From the NCBI RefSeq assembly GCF_000423645.1, contig NZ_AUIJ01000001.1:186001-250000 (forward strand): a stretch of DNA of 64,000 nt. The letters run 5' to 3'. This DNA comes from Sediminimonas qiaohouensis DSM 21189 (GTDB lineage: Bacteria > Pseudomonadota > Alphaproteobacteria > Rhodobacterales > Rhodobacteraceae). Under the pieces are notes generated by a model, which did not search any database, was not told the DNA's origin, and saw only the letters and a program-made list of their open reading frames with translations. The translations under genes were made by a program, and so were the position numbers. Shown in pieces: positions 1 through 8,678 of this stretch. Numbering within the stretch: the stretch's first letter is position 1; every line of letters begins with the position of its first letter.

Positions 1-1245
1 CGCGGCCGGGTTCACGATGTCGTTCGAACCGATGACGATCGCCACGTCGGTGTCTGGGAAATCCTCGTTGATCTCGTCCATCTCCAGCACGATATCGTAG
101 GGCACCTTGGCCTCGGCCAGCAGCACGTTCATGTGCCCCGGCAGGCGCCCGGCGACGGGGTGGATGGCGAAACGCACCTCCTTGCCCTTGGCCCGCAGCC
201 GCTTGGTCAGCTCACTGACCGATTGCTGCGCCTGCGCCACCGCCATGCCGTAGCCGGGCACGATGATGACGCTGTCGGCCTCGTCAAGGGCCTGCGCCAC
301 GCCATCGGCGTCGATCGCTGTCATCTCGCCCTCGACCTCCATCTGCGGGCCGGTGGTGCCACCGAAGCCGCCCAGGATCACGCTGATGAAATGGCGGTTC
401 ATCGCCTTGCACATGATGTAGCTCAGGATCGCGCCCGAGGAACCAACCAGCGCCCCTGTCACGATCAGCAGATCGTTCGACAGGGTAAAGCCGATCGCCG
501 CAGCCGCCCAGCCCGAGTAGCTGTTGAGCATGGACACGACCACCGGCATATCGGCGCCGCCGATGCCCATGATCAGGTGATAGCCGATGAAGAACGCCAG
601 GATCATGATGCCCAGCAGCGGCCACATGCCGCCGCCCGACAGGTACATGATGGCGAGGATCAGGCTCAGCGCCGCGGCGGTAGCATTGAGGATGTGCCCG
701 CCCGGCAGTTTCTTCGGCTTGCCATCGACCTTGCCGGCCAGCTTGCCGAAGGCGATGATCGATCCGGTGAAGGTGACAGCGCCAATGAACACGCCAAGAA
801 CCACCTCGACCTGCAGGAACATCAGCTCATCCGGCGCCTTTTTCGCCACAAGCGCGGCGAAAGCGGAAAACCCGTCCGCGCCGCTACCGGCCGCCTTGGC
901 TGCCATGACGCGGGCGCGCTCCATCTCAGCGTTGAGGCCGACGAAAACGGCCGCAAGACCCACGAAGCTGTGCAACGCGGCCACCAGTTGCGGCATTTCC
1001 GTCATGCCGACGCGGCGGGCCACCTCGTAGCCGATATAGGCGCCGATGACGACCATCGGCACCATCACCCAGAAGTTGCCGATACCGGGCCCGAAGGTGG
1101 TGAAGAACACCGCCACCGCCATGCCGATGATACCGTACCAGACGGCGCGCTTGGCCTTTTCCTGGTTGGAAAGCCCCCCGAGCGAGAGGATGAATAGAAC
1201 GCTGGCCGAAATCGAGGCGGCCGCTACAAAACCTTGTCCGAGCAT
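1..1245 (-). CDS. pntB: NAD(P) transhydrogenase subunit beta, C-terminus cut by window edge
   Basis: Membrane subunit of the proton-translocating nicotinamide nucleotide transhydrogenase, which uses the proton gradient to reduce NADP+ with NADH. The reading frame opens with ATG at 1245 ([11 protein letters not shown]), behind a GGCGGAGG ribosome site, and runs 415 codons to base 1 without a stop, so roughly the last 50-60 residues are missing. Hydrophobic helices fill the first ~260 residues. The NADP-binding domain III then begins, with a [15 protein letters not shown] nucleotide-binding loop and [14 protein letters not shown], both family hallmarks. It lies 16 bp downstream of pntA in the same orientation, a typical pntAB operon. 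Identification is firm; only the 3' end is unseen. Confidence 0.96.
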   Translation of the reverse strand, partial: MLGQGFVAAASISASVLFILSLGGLSNQEKAKRAVWYGIIGMAVAVFFTTFGPGIGNFWVMVPMVVIGAYIGYEVARRVGMTEMPQLVAALHSFVGLAAVFVGLNAEMERARVMAAKAAGSGADGFSAFAALVAKKAPDELMFLQVEVVLGVFIGAVTFTGSIIAFGKLAGKVDGKPKKLPGGHILNATAAALSLILAIMYLSGGGMWPLLGIMILAFFIGYHLIMGIGGADMPVVVSMLNSYSGWAAAAIGFTLSNDLLIVTGALVGSSGAILSYIMCKAMNRHFISVILGGFGGTTGPQMEVEGEMTAIDADGVAQALDEADSVIIVPGYGMAVAQAQQSVSELTKRLRAKGKEVRFAIHPVAGRLPGHMNVLLAEAKVPYDIVLEMDEINEDFPDTDVAIVIGSNDIVNPAA

Positions 1246-1261
1246 CTGTTTTCCTCCGCCC

Positions 1262-2836
1262 TCAGGATTTCTGGAACATGGCAAGCATGCGCCGCGTGAC
1301 CATGAAGCCGCCGACGACGTTGATCGTCGCGATCAACACCGAAATGGCGGCCAGGACCACCACGACCCAGTTTCCCGAGCCGATCTGGAGGATTGCCCCC
1401 AGGATGATGATGCCCGAAATCGCATTGGTCACCGCCATCAGCGGGGTATGCAGCGAATGCGCGACACCCCAGATGACCTGAAAGCCCACGAAACAGGCCA
1501 GCGCGAAAACGATGAAATGCTGCATGAAGCTGGCCGGGGCGATCTGCCCCAGCAGCAGCATCAGCGCCCCGCCAACGGCCAGCAACGTAACCTGACTCTT
1601 GGTTTGTGCCTTGAAGGCGGCCACTTCCTGCGCCTTCTTTTCCTCGGCCGTCAGTTCCTTCGCTGCCTCCTTTTTGGGGGCGGCGGCGATTGCGGCCACC
1701 TTGGGCGGCGGCGGCGGGAAGGTGACCTCCTTGTCGTGGGTTACGGTGGCGCCGCGGATCACGTCATCTTCCATGTCATGCACGATCACGCCGTCCTTTT
1801 CCGGCGTCAGATCGGTCATCATGTGGCGGATGTTGGTGGCATAAAGCGTGCTGGATTGCGTCGCCATGCGGCTGGGGAAATCGGTGTAGCCGATGATCGT
1901 CACGCCGCCGTCGGTGACGATCTTGTCGTCCATCACCGTCAACTTGCAGTTGCCGCCCTTCTCAGCCGCCAGGTCCACGATGACCGAGCCGCGCTTCATC
2001 GACGCGACCATGTCCTCGGTCCATAGCTCGGGCGCCTCGCGGTTGGGGATCAGCGCGGTGGTGATGACGATATCCATCTCCGGCGCCAGTTCGCGGAACT
2101 TGGCAAGCTGCGCTTCGCGGAACTCGGGGCTGGAGGGGGCGGCATAGCCGCCGGTCTCTGCGCCGTCCTGGGTTTCCTCATCGAAATCGAGATAGACGAA
2201 CTCGGCGCCCATGCTCTCGACCTGCTCGGCTACTTCGGGGCGCACGTCAAAAGCATAGGTAACCGCGCCCAGCGATGTCGCCGTGCCGATCGCGGCCAGG
2301 CCGGCCACACCGGCGCCAACGACCAGAACCTTGGCCGGCGGCACCTTGCCGGCGGCTGTGATCTGCCCGGTGAAGAAGCGGCCAAAGTTGTTGCCCGCCT
2401 CGATCACGGCGCGGTAGCCAGCGATGTTCGCCATCGAGCTGAGCGCGTCCATCTTCTGCGCGCGGGAAATGCGCGGCACCATGTCCATCGCGATGGTCGT
2501 GGCGCCCTTGGACGCGGCGAGGCTCATCAGCTCTTCGTTGGCCGCGGGCCAAAAGAAGCTGATCAGGGTCTGCCCCTTGCGCAGGCGCTTTGCCTCGGTC
2601 TCGGTCGGGGGGCGCACCTTGGCGACCACGTCGGAGGCCTTCCACAATTGCGCGGCTGTCTTGATGATTTCGACGCCGGCCTCCTCGTAGGCGGCATCAG
2701 AGAACCCCGCACGAGTGCCAGCGCCGGTCTCGATGGCGCAGTCGTGGCCGAGCTTTTGCAAGGCCCTGGCCGAGTCCGGGGTCATGGCCACGCGGGCCTC
2801 CCCCTCCATCACTTCCTTTGGCGTTCCGATTTTCAC
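1262..2836 (-). CDS. pntA: NAD(P) transhydrogenase subunit alpha (fused alpha1-alpha2 form)
   Basis: NAD(H)-binding subunit of the proton-pumping transhydrogenase. The 524-residue product carries the soluble domain I (residues ~1-375), with the alanine-dehydrogenase-like start [20 protein letters not shown] and the Rossmann loop [16 protein letters not shown] proline- and lysine/alanine-rich linker follows (~376-410, [17 protein letters not shown]), then four hydrophobic segments (~415-520). In many alphaproteobacteria this protein is split in two; here it is one chain. The start is GTG at 2836 behind GGGGGACAAAGAAC, and the next residues match the family start, so I keep it. pntB follows directly. 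No promoter was clear in the 120 bp upstream. Confidence 0.96.
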   Translation of the reverse strand: MKIGTPKEVMEGEARVAMTPDSARALQKLGHDCAIETGAGTRAGFSDAAYEEAGVEIIKTAAQLWKASDVVAKVRPPTETEAKRLRKGQTLISFFWPAANEELMSLAASKGATTIAMDMVPRISRAQKMDALSSMANIAGYRAVIEAGNNFGRFFTGQITAAGKVPPAKVLVVGAGVAGLAAIGTATSLGAVTYAFDVRPEVAEQVESMGAEFVYLDFDEETQDGAETGGYAAPSSPEFREAQLAKFRELAPEMDIVITTALIPNREAPELWTEDMVASMKRGSVIVDLAAEKGGNCKLTVMDDKIVTDGGVTIIGYTDFPSRMATQSSTLYATNIRHMMTDLTPEKDGVIVHDMEDDVIRGATVTHDKEVTFPPPPPKVAAIAAAPKKEAAKELTAEEKKAQEVAAFKAQTKSQVTLLAVGGALMLLLGQIAPASFMQHFIVFALACFVGFQVIWGVAHSLHTPLMAVTNAISGIIILGAILQIGSGNWVVVVLAAISVLIATINVVGGFMVTRRMLAMFQKS

Positions 2837-2956
2837 GTTCTTTGTCCCCCTATTCAGCAGGATTATTCCGGGCTTTTGGAAAGGCCCCGGTCCGATTGAC
2901 GCGGCAGGCGATACCGCCGCATGTTCCGTCCGGCCGCCGCGCGGTGCGGCAACCCG

Positions 2957-3409
2957 TTAAAGCCATCGCCGGGTCTTCTGGCAATAGCGGGCGAAGTCGG
3001 CGCGAAACTTGCGCCTCAGCCGGTTCTCTTCGGGAATAACAAACCGCCGCTCGATGATCCACAGGAAGATCGGAATTAGCGGCAACGCCAGCGGCGCATC
3101 CACCGTGAGGACAACGCCGGCCAGCACCAGCACATCGCCCAGGTAGATCGGATTGCGGCTGCGCGAGAATATCCCCGAGGTCACCATCTGGTCCGCCTCG
3201 CGGTGCGGCATGATCGTGGTGCGGTACTGTCGCATCTCGTACACTGCCAGCAGCATCAGCAGCACACCGCCCCCAACCAGAAGGCCGCCCGCGAAATCCG
3301 CCCACACACCGCCGAACGACAGCCCCGCATCGATCAGGCGCGGCTGCGCCCAGGCCGCGATGCAGGCCAGCAGCAGCCAGACCGGCGGCAGATCGATATA
3401 TTTCAGCAT
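2957..3409 (-). CDS. isoprenylcysteine carboxyl methyltransferase (ICMT/PEMT)-like membrane protein
   Basis: A 150-residue integral membrane protein with about four hydrophobic segments. The C-terminal half has the arrangement of the ICMT/phospholipid-methyltransferase family: RSRNPIYLGDVL (the R-NP-Y pattern near residues 83-95), then a helical hairpin, then a polar ERRFVIPEENRLRRKF stretch close to the end, where E and R residues bind S-adenosylmethionine in characterised relatives. The bacterial substrate is not predictable; it is unlikely to be a true isoprenylcysteine. The start at 3409 has GAAGGGATGTC in front. It sits between pntA and an MBL-fold gene, all on the minus strand, with 40-120 bp gaps, so operon membership is uncertain. 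Confidence 0.8.
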   Translation of the reverse strand: MLKYIDLPPVWLLLACIAAWAQPRLIDAGLSFGGVWADFAGGLLVGGGVLLMLLAVYEMRQYRTTIMPHREADQMVTSGIFSRSRNPIYLGDVLVLAGVVLTVDAPLALPLIPIFLWIIERRFVIPEENRLRRKFRADFARYCQKTRRWL

Positions 3410-3449
3410 GACATCCCTTCGTCAAAGCGCCGCGCCGGGCACCGGCACG

Positions 3450-4400
3450 TCATTCCCATTCCATCTCCTCGTAGACGCGGCCGGCATTCTTGGTGGCCAG
3501 CTCGTCAAAGGTGTCGAGATGCGACCATTGCGATTGGTCCACGTAGTACGCCTCGCTCAGATCACCGCCTGCATCGATATGAGCCCCTATCTTGGCACGC
3601 AGATCAACCAGATAATCGCGCGTATATCGCCGCACCTGCGCCAGGTTGGTCGGGTGGCCGTGGCCGGGGATGATATAGGTGGGCGCAAGCGGCTCCAGCT
3701 TTTCCTCCCACGTCTCGATCCAGCAGCGCGCGCATGTGTCGGAGAAAATCGGCGGCATCCGTTCGTGAAAGGCGATGTCGCCGGCGATCATGATGTCCCA
3801 TTGCGGTATCCAGACTTGCGTGTCGCCCGGCCCGTGCGCGGGGCCAAGATGCAGCACCTCAAGCGTGACATCGCCCATTTCGACAACATGGCGATCGGTG
3901 AACGTCATCGTGGGGGCGACGACGCGCGTGCCTTCGGCCTTGTCCTCGTTATAGCCCTGCATCGCCTGGAGGATGAAATCACCGTTCTCGGCCACCTCGT
4001 GTGCGGCCTCTTCGTGCATCAGGATATCGACGCCCTGATCGGCCCAGTAGGAATTGCCGAGGATGGCATGCCCTTGCCCGTTCTCGTTGATCACCAGTTT
4101 CACCGGCTGATCGGTGACGGCGCGGATCTCCTCATGCAGCGCCTTGGCCAGGCGGGCGCTGGCGCCGCCATTGATCACGACCACGCCATCCCCGGTGACG
4201 ACGAAGCTGAGGTTATTGTTGTGGCCGCTGTTTTCATAGCTGGGCGGCGCGGTGGCGCCGATGGCGGAGAACACGTGCGGGATCACCTCGACAGGTTTGT
4301 CGTACAGCTCTGATTGCGGATACTTGTCGTCGATACCCTGCGTGGCCAGCGCGGCCCCCGCCCAAAGCGTCAGCGCCGCGGTTGTCAAGATACGCTTCAT
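3450..4400 (-). CDS. secreted metallo-beta-lactamase-fold protein with altered metal-site motif
   Basis: The start at 4400 (MKRILTTAALTLWAGAALA) is preferred over a 4655 extension. It has a strong GGGAGGA site and begins with a clear signal peptide cleaved around residue 19, so the 316-residue product should be periplasmic. The MBL fold is recognisable from strand patterns, H189 in HGPGD, D208 in IAGD and H247 in IIPGHGHP. The usual HxHxDH zinc motif, however, reads N107-G-Q109-G-H111-A112 followed by ILGNSYW. Position by position both leading histidines, the aspartate and the last histidine are replaced. The family resembles periplasmic hydrolases found beside quinoprotein dehydrogenases or sulfur-oxidation genes, but neither is here. 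Function unknown; classical two-zinc hydrolysis is doubtful. Confidence 0.85.
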   Translation of the reverse strand: MKRILTTAALTLWAGAALATQGIDDKYPQSELYDKPVEVIPHVFSAIGATAPPSYENSGHNNNLSFVVTGDGVVVINGGASARLAKALHEEIRAVTDQPVKLVINENGQGHAILGNSYWADQGVDILMHEEAAHEVAENGDFILQAMQGYNEDKAEGTRVVAPTMTFTDRHVVEMGDVTLEVLHLGPAHGPGDTQVWIPQWDIMIAGDIAFHERMPPIFSDTCARCWIETWEEKLEPLAPTYIIPGHGHPTNLAQVRRYTRDYLVDLRAKIGAHIDAGGDLSEAYYVDQSQWSHLDTFDELATKNAGRVYEEMEWE

Positions 4401-4901
4401 TTGCTTCCTCCCAGAATCCATCATGACAAATTCACAGATGCGAATGTCTTTGTAAAGCGCCATGCGTGTCGCATCTTGCCTGTCGTCGCGTGACCGCTGG
4501 AGTTTGGCATCCGGTACAAGGTGCCTGGTGGCGGGAGGCTGTTGTGGCCATGAACGGATCTTCGGTATTTCGCCCTGCGCGGAATCAAGGGCAAAGCCCG
4601 CCGCGCATCGACGGGCCGCCCATCGCCCCGCAGGGGCGCCGCCCATCATCGGCACGCCTCCGGCGTGACGGCACGGCGATTAGTCTGGTACCTGCGCAAC
4701 GAACAAAGGTTATTCGGATTTGGCTGGCATAAAGTGCCCATCACCAGCGCTGGATCGCCGCACCGCGGCCCGACGATGCGCTCCCCCACAACCGGTCGCT
4801 TTATGCCCGCAACATGCCACCTGACACCGACCACCCGGCACCTTGTACCCGTTGGCATGGCCGATAAAGTGCCAACAGGTTACGCGAGGCAGGAGGACCC
4901 G
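4401..4901. repeat. 500-bp intergenic gap with degenerate short repeats
   Basis: No convincing gene lies here; the open frames are low-complexity. The stretch contains several variants of a short word around TACAAGGTGCC / ATAAAGTGCC. GGTACAAGGTGCC occurs at about 4512-4524 and, inverted, at about 4840-4852. ATAAAGTGCC occurs near 4729 and 4864. The middle (4610-4680) holds GC-rich hairpins such as CGCCCC-gca-GGGGCG and CACGC-ctcc-GGCGTG. This looks like a decayed array of short repeats plus REP-like palindromes. Promoters for the two divergent neighbours must lie at its ends, but I cannot place them with confidence. Confidence 0.5.
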
Positions 4902-5666
4902 ATGAGCGAGACACTGACAGGAAAACACGCACTGGTCACAGGTGGCGGCACCGGCATCGGGCTGGCGATCGCGCGCGGGCTGGCCGCGCAAGGGGCGCAG
5001 GTGACGATCACGGGCCGCCGCATGGAGGTGCTGGAGCAGGTGGCCGGCGGTGGCCTGCACGCCGCGCGCATGGATGTCACAGACGAGGCGGCGGTGCGCG
5101 ACACCATCGCCGCGGCGGTCGATGCCCGCGGCCCGGTGCAGATCTGCGTCGCCAATGCCGGCATCGCCGAGGGGCGCAAGCTGCACAAGACCGACACCGC
5201 GCTGTGGCGCAAGATCATGGCGACCAACCTTGACGGGGCGTTCTACACGATCCGCGAAAGCATGGATTCGATGGTAAAGACCGATTGGGGTCGGGTGCTG
5301 GCGATTTCGTCTATCGCGGGGGTGCGGGGGCTCCCGGGCGCGGGCGCCTATGCCGCCTCGAAACACGCGGTGATCGGGATGATCCGCTCGCTGTCCGAGG
5401 ATTTCATGGGCGGCCCCTACACGTTCAATTCGGTCTGCCCCGGCTACGTGGACACCGACATCATTTCGCGCAACGTGGACGCCATCAGCAAACGCGCCGG
5501 CGTCTCGACCGACGAGGCGCGCGAGGTGATGGTGAACGCCAACCGCCACAAGCGCCTGATCACGGCGGACGAAGTGGCGGCGGCGGCGCTGTGGCTATGC
5601 GCGCCGGGATCGGAAAGCGTGAATGGACAGGAAATCAAGATCGCGGGCGGGCAGGTCACCGGCTAG
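4902..5666 (+). CDS. short-chain dehydrogenase/reductase (SDR)
   Basis: Classical SDR of 254 residues, probably NAD(P)H-linked oxidation of a hydroxyacyl or secondary alcohol substrate in the cytoplasm. The cofactor loop TGGGTGIG lies at residues ~13-20, the NAG motif at ~86, the catalytic serine in SSIAG at ~137, and the YAASK active-site pair at ~150-154. The late region PGYVDTDI is also typical. The start at 4902 follows AGGAGGACCCG; longer in-frame extension to 4665 is repeat-derived sequence and is rejected. It resembles 3-hydroxyacyl / acetoacetyl-type SDRs, but the substrate cannot be read from the sequence. It stands alone, convergent with the DUF2478 gene 30 bp away. Confidence 0.9.
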   Translation: MSETLTGKHALVTGGGTGIGLAIARGLAAQGAQVTITGRRMEVLEQVAGGGLHAARMDVTDEAAVRDTIAAAVDARGPVQICVANAGIAEGRKLHKTDTALWRKIMATNLDGAFYTIRESMDSMVKTDWGRVLAISSIAGVRGLPGAGAYAASKHAVIGMIRSLSEDFMGGPYTFNSVCPGYVDTDIISRNVDAISKRAGVSTDEAREVMVNANRHKRLITADEVAAAALWLCAPGSESVNGQEIKIAGGQVTG

Positions 5667-5696
5667 GCAGGCCGGGGCGCCGCGCCGGGCGCCATG

Positions 5697-6218
5697 TCAG
5701 GCGACCGAGCGGCGCTCTTGCAGGCAGGTGGAAAGCCAGGCCTCCACCGCTTCCACATCCGGCGTCAGGGCGCCCCCCTCGCCCCCTGTGAACGCCTCGA
5801 ACGCGGGGGCGTTGAGGGCGTTGAGACCCACCAGAACCGGCACATCCAACGCCAGCGCCTGCGCTATCGTCTCGCGAAAGCCGCGGCCCTCGGCCTCGTG
5901 CTTGCCGAACTTGTTGATGATCAGCAGGTCGGTGTCCTGCGTCACGGTCGGGGCGACGGCGTGAACCGCGCGTTCAAGCGCCTCGGGGTCCAGCGCGCAG
6001 CCGCGCGCATTAGCCCCCAGATCCTGCGAGATGCGGATCACGGGGCCATCCGGCAGCACCTGCACATCCATGTCGCAATGGTGCGACTTGGGGCGCGGGG
6101 TATTGGTCTGAACGACACCGGACAGGTTCAATCCACGCGCCAGCGCGCGCTGTGCAACGTCGGCCAACAGGCGGTCCGTCGCGCCCCGATCGGAGGTGGT
6201 GACATAAGCAAAATGCAT
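5697..6218 (-). CDS. DUF2478 protein, molybdenum-associated, degenerate P-loop fold
   Basis: A 173-residue cytoplasmic protein starting MHFAYVTTSDRGATDRLL at 6218, behind GGGAAAGGAAAACCG. It matches the DUF2478 family: an N-terminal beta strand and loop where a P-loop would lie, a mid-region KSHHCDMDVQVLPDGP, and the diagnostic DLLIINKFGKHEAEGRGFRE (residues ~98-117), which resembles the Walker B part of THEP1-like nucleoside triphosphatases. The expected GxxxxGK(S/T) is absent (TSDRGATDR). Members are commonly found near molybdate transport and molybdoenzyme genes. Here it is the last gene of the nar operon, 20 bp after moeA, which supports a role in molybdenum handling. Biochemical function is not established. 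Confidence 0.85.
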   Translation of the reverse strand: MHFAYVTTSDRGATDRLLADVAQRALARGLNLSGVVQTNTPRPKSHHCDMDVQVLPDGPVIRISQDLGANARGCALDPEALERAVHAVAPTVTQDTDLLIINKFGKHEAEGRGFRETIAQALALDVPVLVGLNALNAPAFEAFTGGEGGALTPDVEAVEAWLSTCLQERRSVA

Positions 6219-6238
6219 CGGTTTTCCTTTCCCGAGGC

Positions 6239-7495
6239 CTAGAATGGAAGAAATTCGGCCATTGCGCCAGCGGCCAATGCGTCGCAATCGACCGGCAGCA
6301 GGATCAGGCCGTCGGCCTCGCGGATCTGATTGACGCGGGCGGAATGGGTTTGCGCCGGGCAGGACACCAGTTCGAACCCGTCGGCATCGTGCCCCGCGAT
6401 CCTGGCCGGGCGATATTCGCAGCGACCGGGCTTGTGGGTGAGCGCATCCGTCAGGCGGACATGGCGCAGCGGTGCATGCGCACGCGCACGGCCCTGCATC
6501 CGCGCGACCATGGCGCGGCCGAACACCTGCCAGATCACGAAGGCCGAAACCGGGTTGCCCGGCAGGCCCAAAATGGGCGTCTGATCAAGCCGCGCCGCCA
6601 TTACCGGCTTTCCCGGCTTGATCGCAGCGCCCGCCAGCGCGATCTCGGCCCCGAGGGCACGCAGCGCGGAGGGAACGTGGTCACGATCCCCCACCGACGC
6701 GCCACCGCTGGTGATGATCATGTCCACCTCGCCGCGCATGTCTGCAAGCGCCCGCTCCAGCGCGGCGCGGGTGTCGGGGACGTGCAAAACCTGGCCGATG
6801 GCGCAGCCCGCCTCGGCCACGGCAGCGGTCAGCATCGGCGTGTTGATATCCCAGATGCCGCCATCCCCAAGCGGCGCGCCCGCCTTGCGCAGCTCATCTC
6901 CGGTCAGGACAAGCCCGATGCGCGGCACCGGCGCCACGCTCACCGCGCCCGCACCGGCGGCGGCGCAGGCGGCGATGTCGCCCGGCCCAAGGCAGGTGCC
7001 GGCGGGGACAACCGGGGCGCCCTCGGCCAGGTCTTCGCCACTGCGGCGGATGTTGGTGCCGCGTTGCGGGGGGCTGGGCACATGGATGCCATCCGGCAAC
7101 ACCTGAACCGCCTCTTGCATGACAACGGTATCCGCGCCTTCGGGCACCGGGGCGCCGGTGTAGATGCGCATCGCGCGGCCCTCTTGCAGGCGCGCAGGCG
7201 TGCTGCCTGCCGCCGCGACGCCATCAAGCGGCAGCGCCTTGCCAGCCGCCAGATCGGAGTGGAGCAGGGCGTAGCCATCCATCCCCGACGTGTCGAACCG
7301 GGGCATGGCGGCAGCGGCGCGCACATCGGCGGCCAACACGCGGCCATGCGCCCCCGACAGCGGGACAACGCATGCAGGCCCGAGCGCCGAGACGCAACAA
7401 AGCGCCGCACGCAGGGCATCGGGCACCGAAGGCAGCGCGCCCTGCCCTTCGTCGCAGGAACACGCCGGCGTTTCGATTCGGTCGAATACGGTCAT
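6239..7495 (-). CDS. moeA: molybdopterin molybdenumtransferase
   Basis: Inserts molybdenum into adenylylated molybdopterin, giving the cofactor precursor that NarG needs as bis-MGD. The 418-residue protein shows the MoeA landmarks: MPRFDTSGMDGYAL near residue 60, GTNIRRSGEDLAEGAP, the MPT-binding TSGGASVGDRDHV (~265), and KPGKPVMAARLD with GLPGNPVSAFV (~310-330). The start at 7495 is set by a strong AAAAGGAGGTG site inside the preceding gene, and the ATG overlaps that gene's TGA (ATGA), indicating translational coupling. A longer frame to 7648 is discarded. Being inside the nar operon, it would raise cofactor supply together with the nitrate reductase. Confidence 0.95.
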   Translation of the reverse strand: MTVFDRIETPACSCDEGQGALPSVPDALRAALCCVSALGPACVVPLSGAHGRVLAADVRAAAAMPRFDTSGMDGYALLHSDLAAGKALPLDGVAAAGSTPARLQEGRAMRIYTGAPVPEGADTVVMQEAVQVLPDGIHVPSPPQRGTNIRRSGEDLAEGAPVVPAGTCLGPGDIAACAAAGAGAVSVAPVPRIGLVLTGDELRKAGAPLGDGGIWDINTPMLTAAVAEAGCAIGQVLHVPDTRAALERALADMRGEVDMIITSGGASVGDRDHVPSALRALGAEIALAGAAIKPGKPVMAARLDQTPILGLPGNPVSAFVIWQVFGRAMVARMQGRARAHAPLRHVRLTDALTHKPGRCEYRPARIAGHDADGFELVSCPAQTHSARVNQIREADGLILLPVDCDALAAGAMAEFLPF

Positions 7496-8109
7496 TGGGA
7501 CACCTCCTTTTGCACGGGTCCATGCGCGATCGTGCAATCCAGATCGCGCAGACGGCCATCGCCCAGCCCATAGATCAGGCCATGAACCGCCACCGCCTCG
7601 CCCCGGGCCCAGGCGCGTTGCACGATCGGCGTCTCGGCAACGCGGCATACCCCTTCTATCACGTTCAGCTCGGACAGACGATCGCGCCGGGCCTCGGCAT
7701 CGCCGGCGCGGGCCAGGTCAATGGCATAGCTGCGCGCCAACCGGCGGATCGGCTCCAGCCAGTGATCGGCAAGGCCGTGGGGCATATCCTCGGTCGCTGC
7801 GCGCACGCCGCCGCAGCCATAGTGCCCGCAAACGATGATCTCGCGGATATCAAGGGCGTCCACCGCGAATTCCAGCGTCGACAGAAGGTTCATGTCGGCG
7901 CTGTGCACCACGTTCGCCACGTTGCGGTGCACGAACACCTCGCCCGGATCGAGGCCGGCGACAACATTGGCCGGCACACGGCTGTCCGAGCAGCCGATCC
8001 AGAAGAACTCGGGCGTCTGGCGCGTGGCGAGCCGCGCGAAATAGCCCGGCTCTTGTGCGTTGCGCGTCGCGGACCAGTCGCGGTTGCGCCTGAGCAGGTC
8101 GCTCAGCAT
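7492..8109 (-). CDS. beta-class carbonic anhydrase
   Basis: Zinc enzyme interconverting CO2 and bicarbonate. The 205-residue product has the beta-class ligands: Cys and Asp in CSDSRVP (residues ~40-46), then His and Cys in CGHYGCGG (~95-102), together with the VVAGLDPGEVFVHRNVANVV region. The start at 8109 (MLSDLLRRNRDW) follows GAAAGGAGTCTGCC; the longer frame to 8187 overlaps the hemerythrin gene without a ribosome site. It lies between hemerythrin and moeA in the nar operon and overlaps moeA by 4 bp. Its role in nitrate respiration is not obvious; pH or bicarbonate balance under anoxia is a guess. Confidence 0.93.
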   Translation of the reverse strand: MLSDLLRRNRDWSATRNAQEPGYFARLATRQTPEFFWIGCSDSRVPANVVAGLDPGEVFVHRNVANVVHSADMNLLSTLEFAVDALDIREIIVCGHYGCGGVRAATEDMPHGLADHWLEPIRRLARSYAIDLARAGDAEARRDRLSELNVIEGVCRVAETPIVQRAWARGEAVAVHGLIYGLGDGRLRDLDCTIAHGPVQKEVSQ

Positions 8110-8122
8110 TGGCAGACTCCTT

Positions 8123-8662
8123 TCAGATATCATCGACACCGCGGCGCGCCTGCATCCGCTTGCGCAGGCGCTTGAGATCGCGGCCATTCAAATAGGCCCT
8201 GGCCAGCGGCAGGATCACGGCATTCTCGACCAGCAGGTGACGGCGTTCGAGATCGGCAAAGTGTTTCAGGCGAACGGCCTCGGGCGCATCGGGGGCGGCG
8301 TTGTCGGTTATGAGCCGCTCCAGGATGGTGATGACGCGGGGCCGCGCGGCCGCGATATCGCGATGGTCCTGCGACAGCCGGTCAAGCGTGCCATGCAGAT
8401 CCTTGTCATCGAGCGCGCGCCGGCGAAGGAGCGGAAACAGGTCCTCTTCCTCGTCGCGCGCATGGTTTGGCAAAACCCCGCGGATATAGGCCCGCGCGGA
8501 CAGGGCCAGAACCGGCTGAGCCTTGTCCGAGTCGGCCAGCGCATCAAGATAGCCGCAGACCTCGCGCAGATGCATGTGCTCGTTCGCCAGCCCGTTCAGG
8601 GGATTGTCCGGCAGCGCAAGGGCAAAGCCCGCCTGTGCCTTGGTGTCTGAACTGCGCGCCAT
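8123..8662 (-). CDS. hemerythrin-like HHE domain protein
   Basis: All-helical 179-residue cytoplasmic protein with a hemerythrin/HHE iron-binding pattern: HMHLREVCGYL (~30), LPNHARDEEEDLFPLL (~63-78), DHRDI (~99) and HFADLERRHLLVENAVILPL (~134-153), giving the spaced His and Glu ligands of a di-iron site. Relatives bind oxygen or are linked to nitric-oxide and iron-sulfur repair responses. Placed in the nar operon between the parvulin gene and carbonic anhydrase (14 bp gap), it may deal with oxygen or NO arising during nitrate respiration; that is inference. The start at 8662 has AAAGGCGAC upstream. Confidence 0.87.
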   Translation of the reverse strand: MARSSDTKAQAGFALALPDNPLNGLANEHMHLREVCGYLDALADSDKAQPVLALSARAYIRGVLPNHARDEEEDLFPLLRRRALDDKDLHGTLDRLSQDHRDIAAARPRVITILERLITDNAAPDAPEAVRLKHFADLERRHLLVENAVILPLARAYLNGRDLKRLRKRMQARRGVDDI

Positions 8663-8678
8663 CTTGTCGCCTTTCGCC

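Noticed and set aside
3450-4655. 401-residue version of the MBL-fold gene starting at 4655
   Set aside because: It would bury a clear signal peptide and strong ribosome site at 4400 behind 85 residues of repeat-derived sequence.
4665-4901. N-terminal extension of the SDR gene
   Set aside because: The strong AGGAGGA site at 4891 and normal SDR length point to 4902; the extension translates the intergenic repeat patch.
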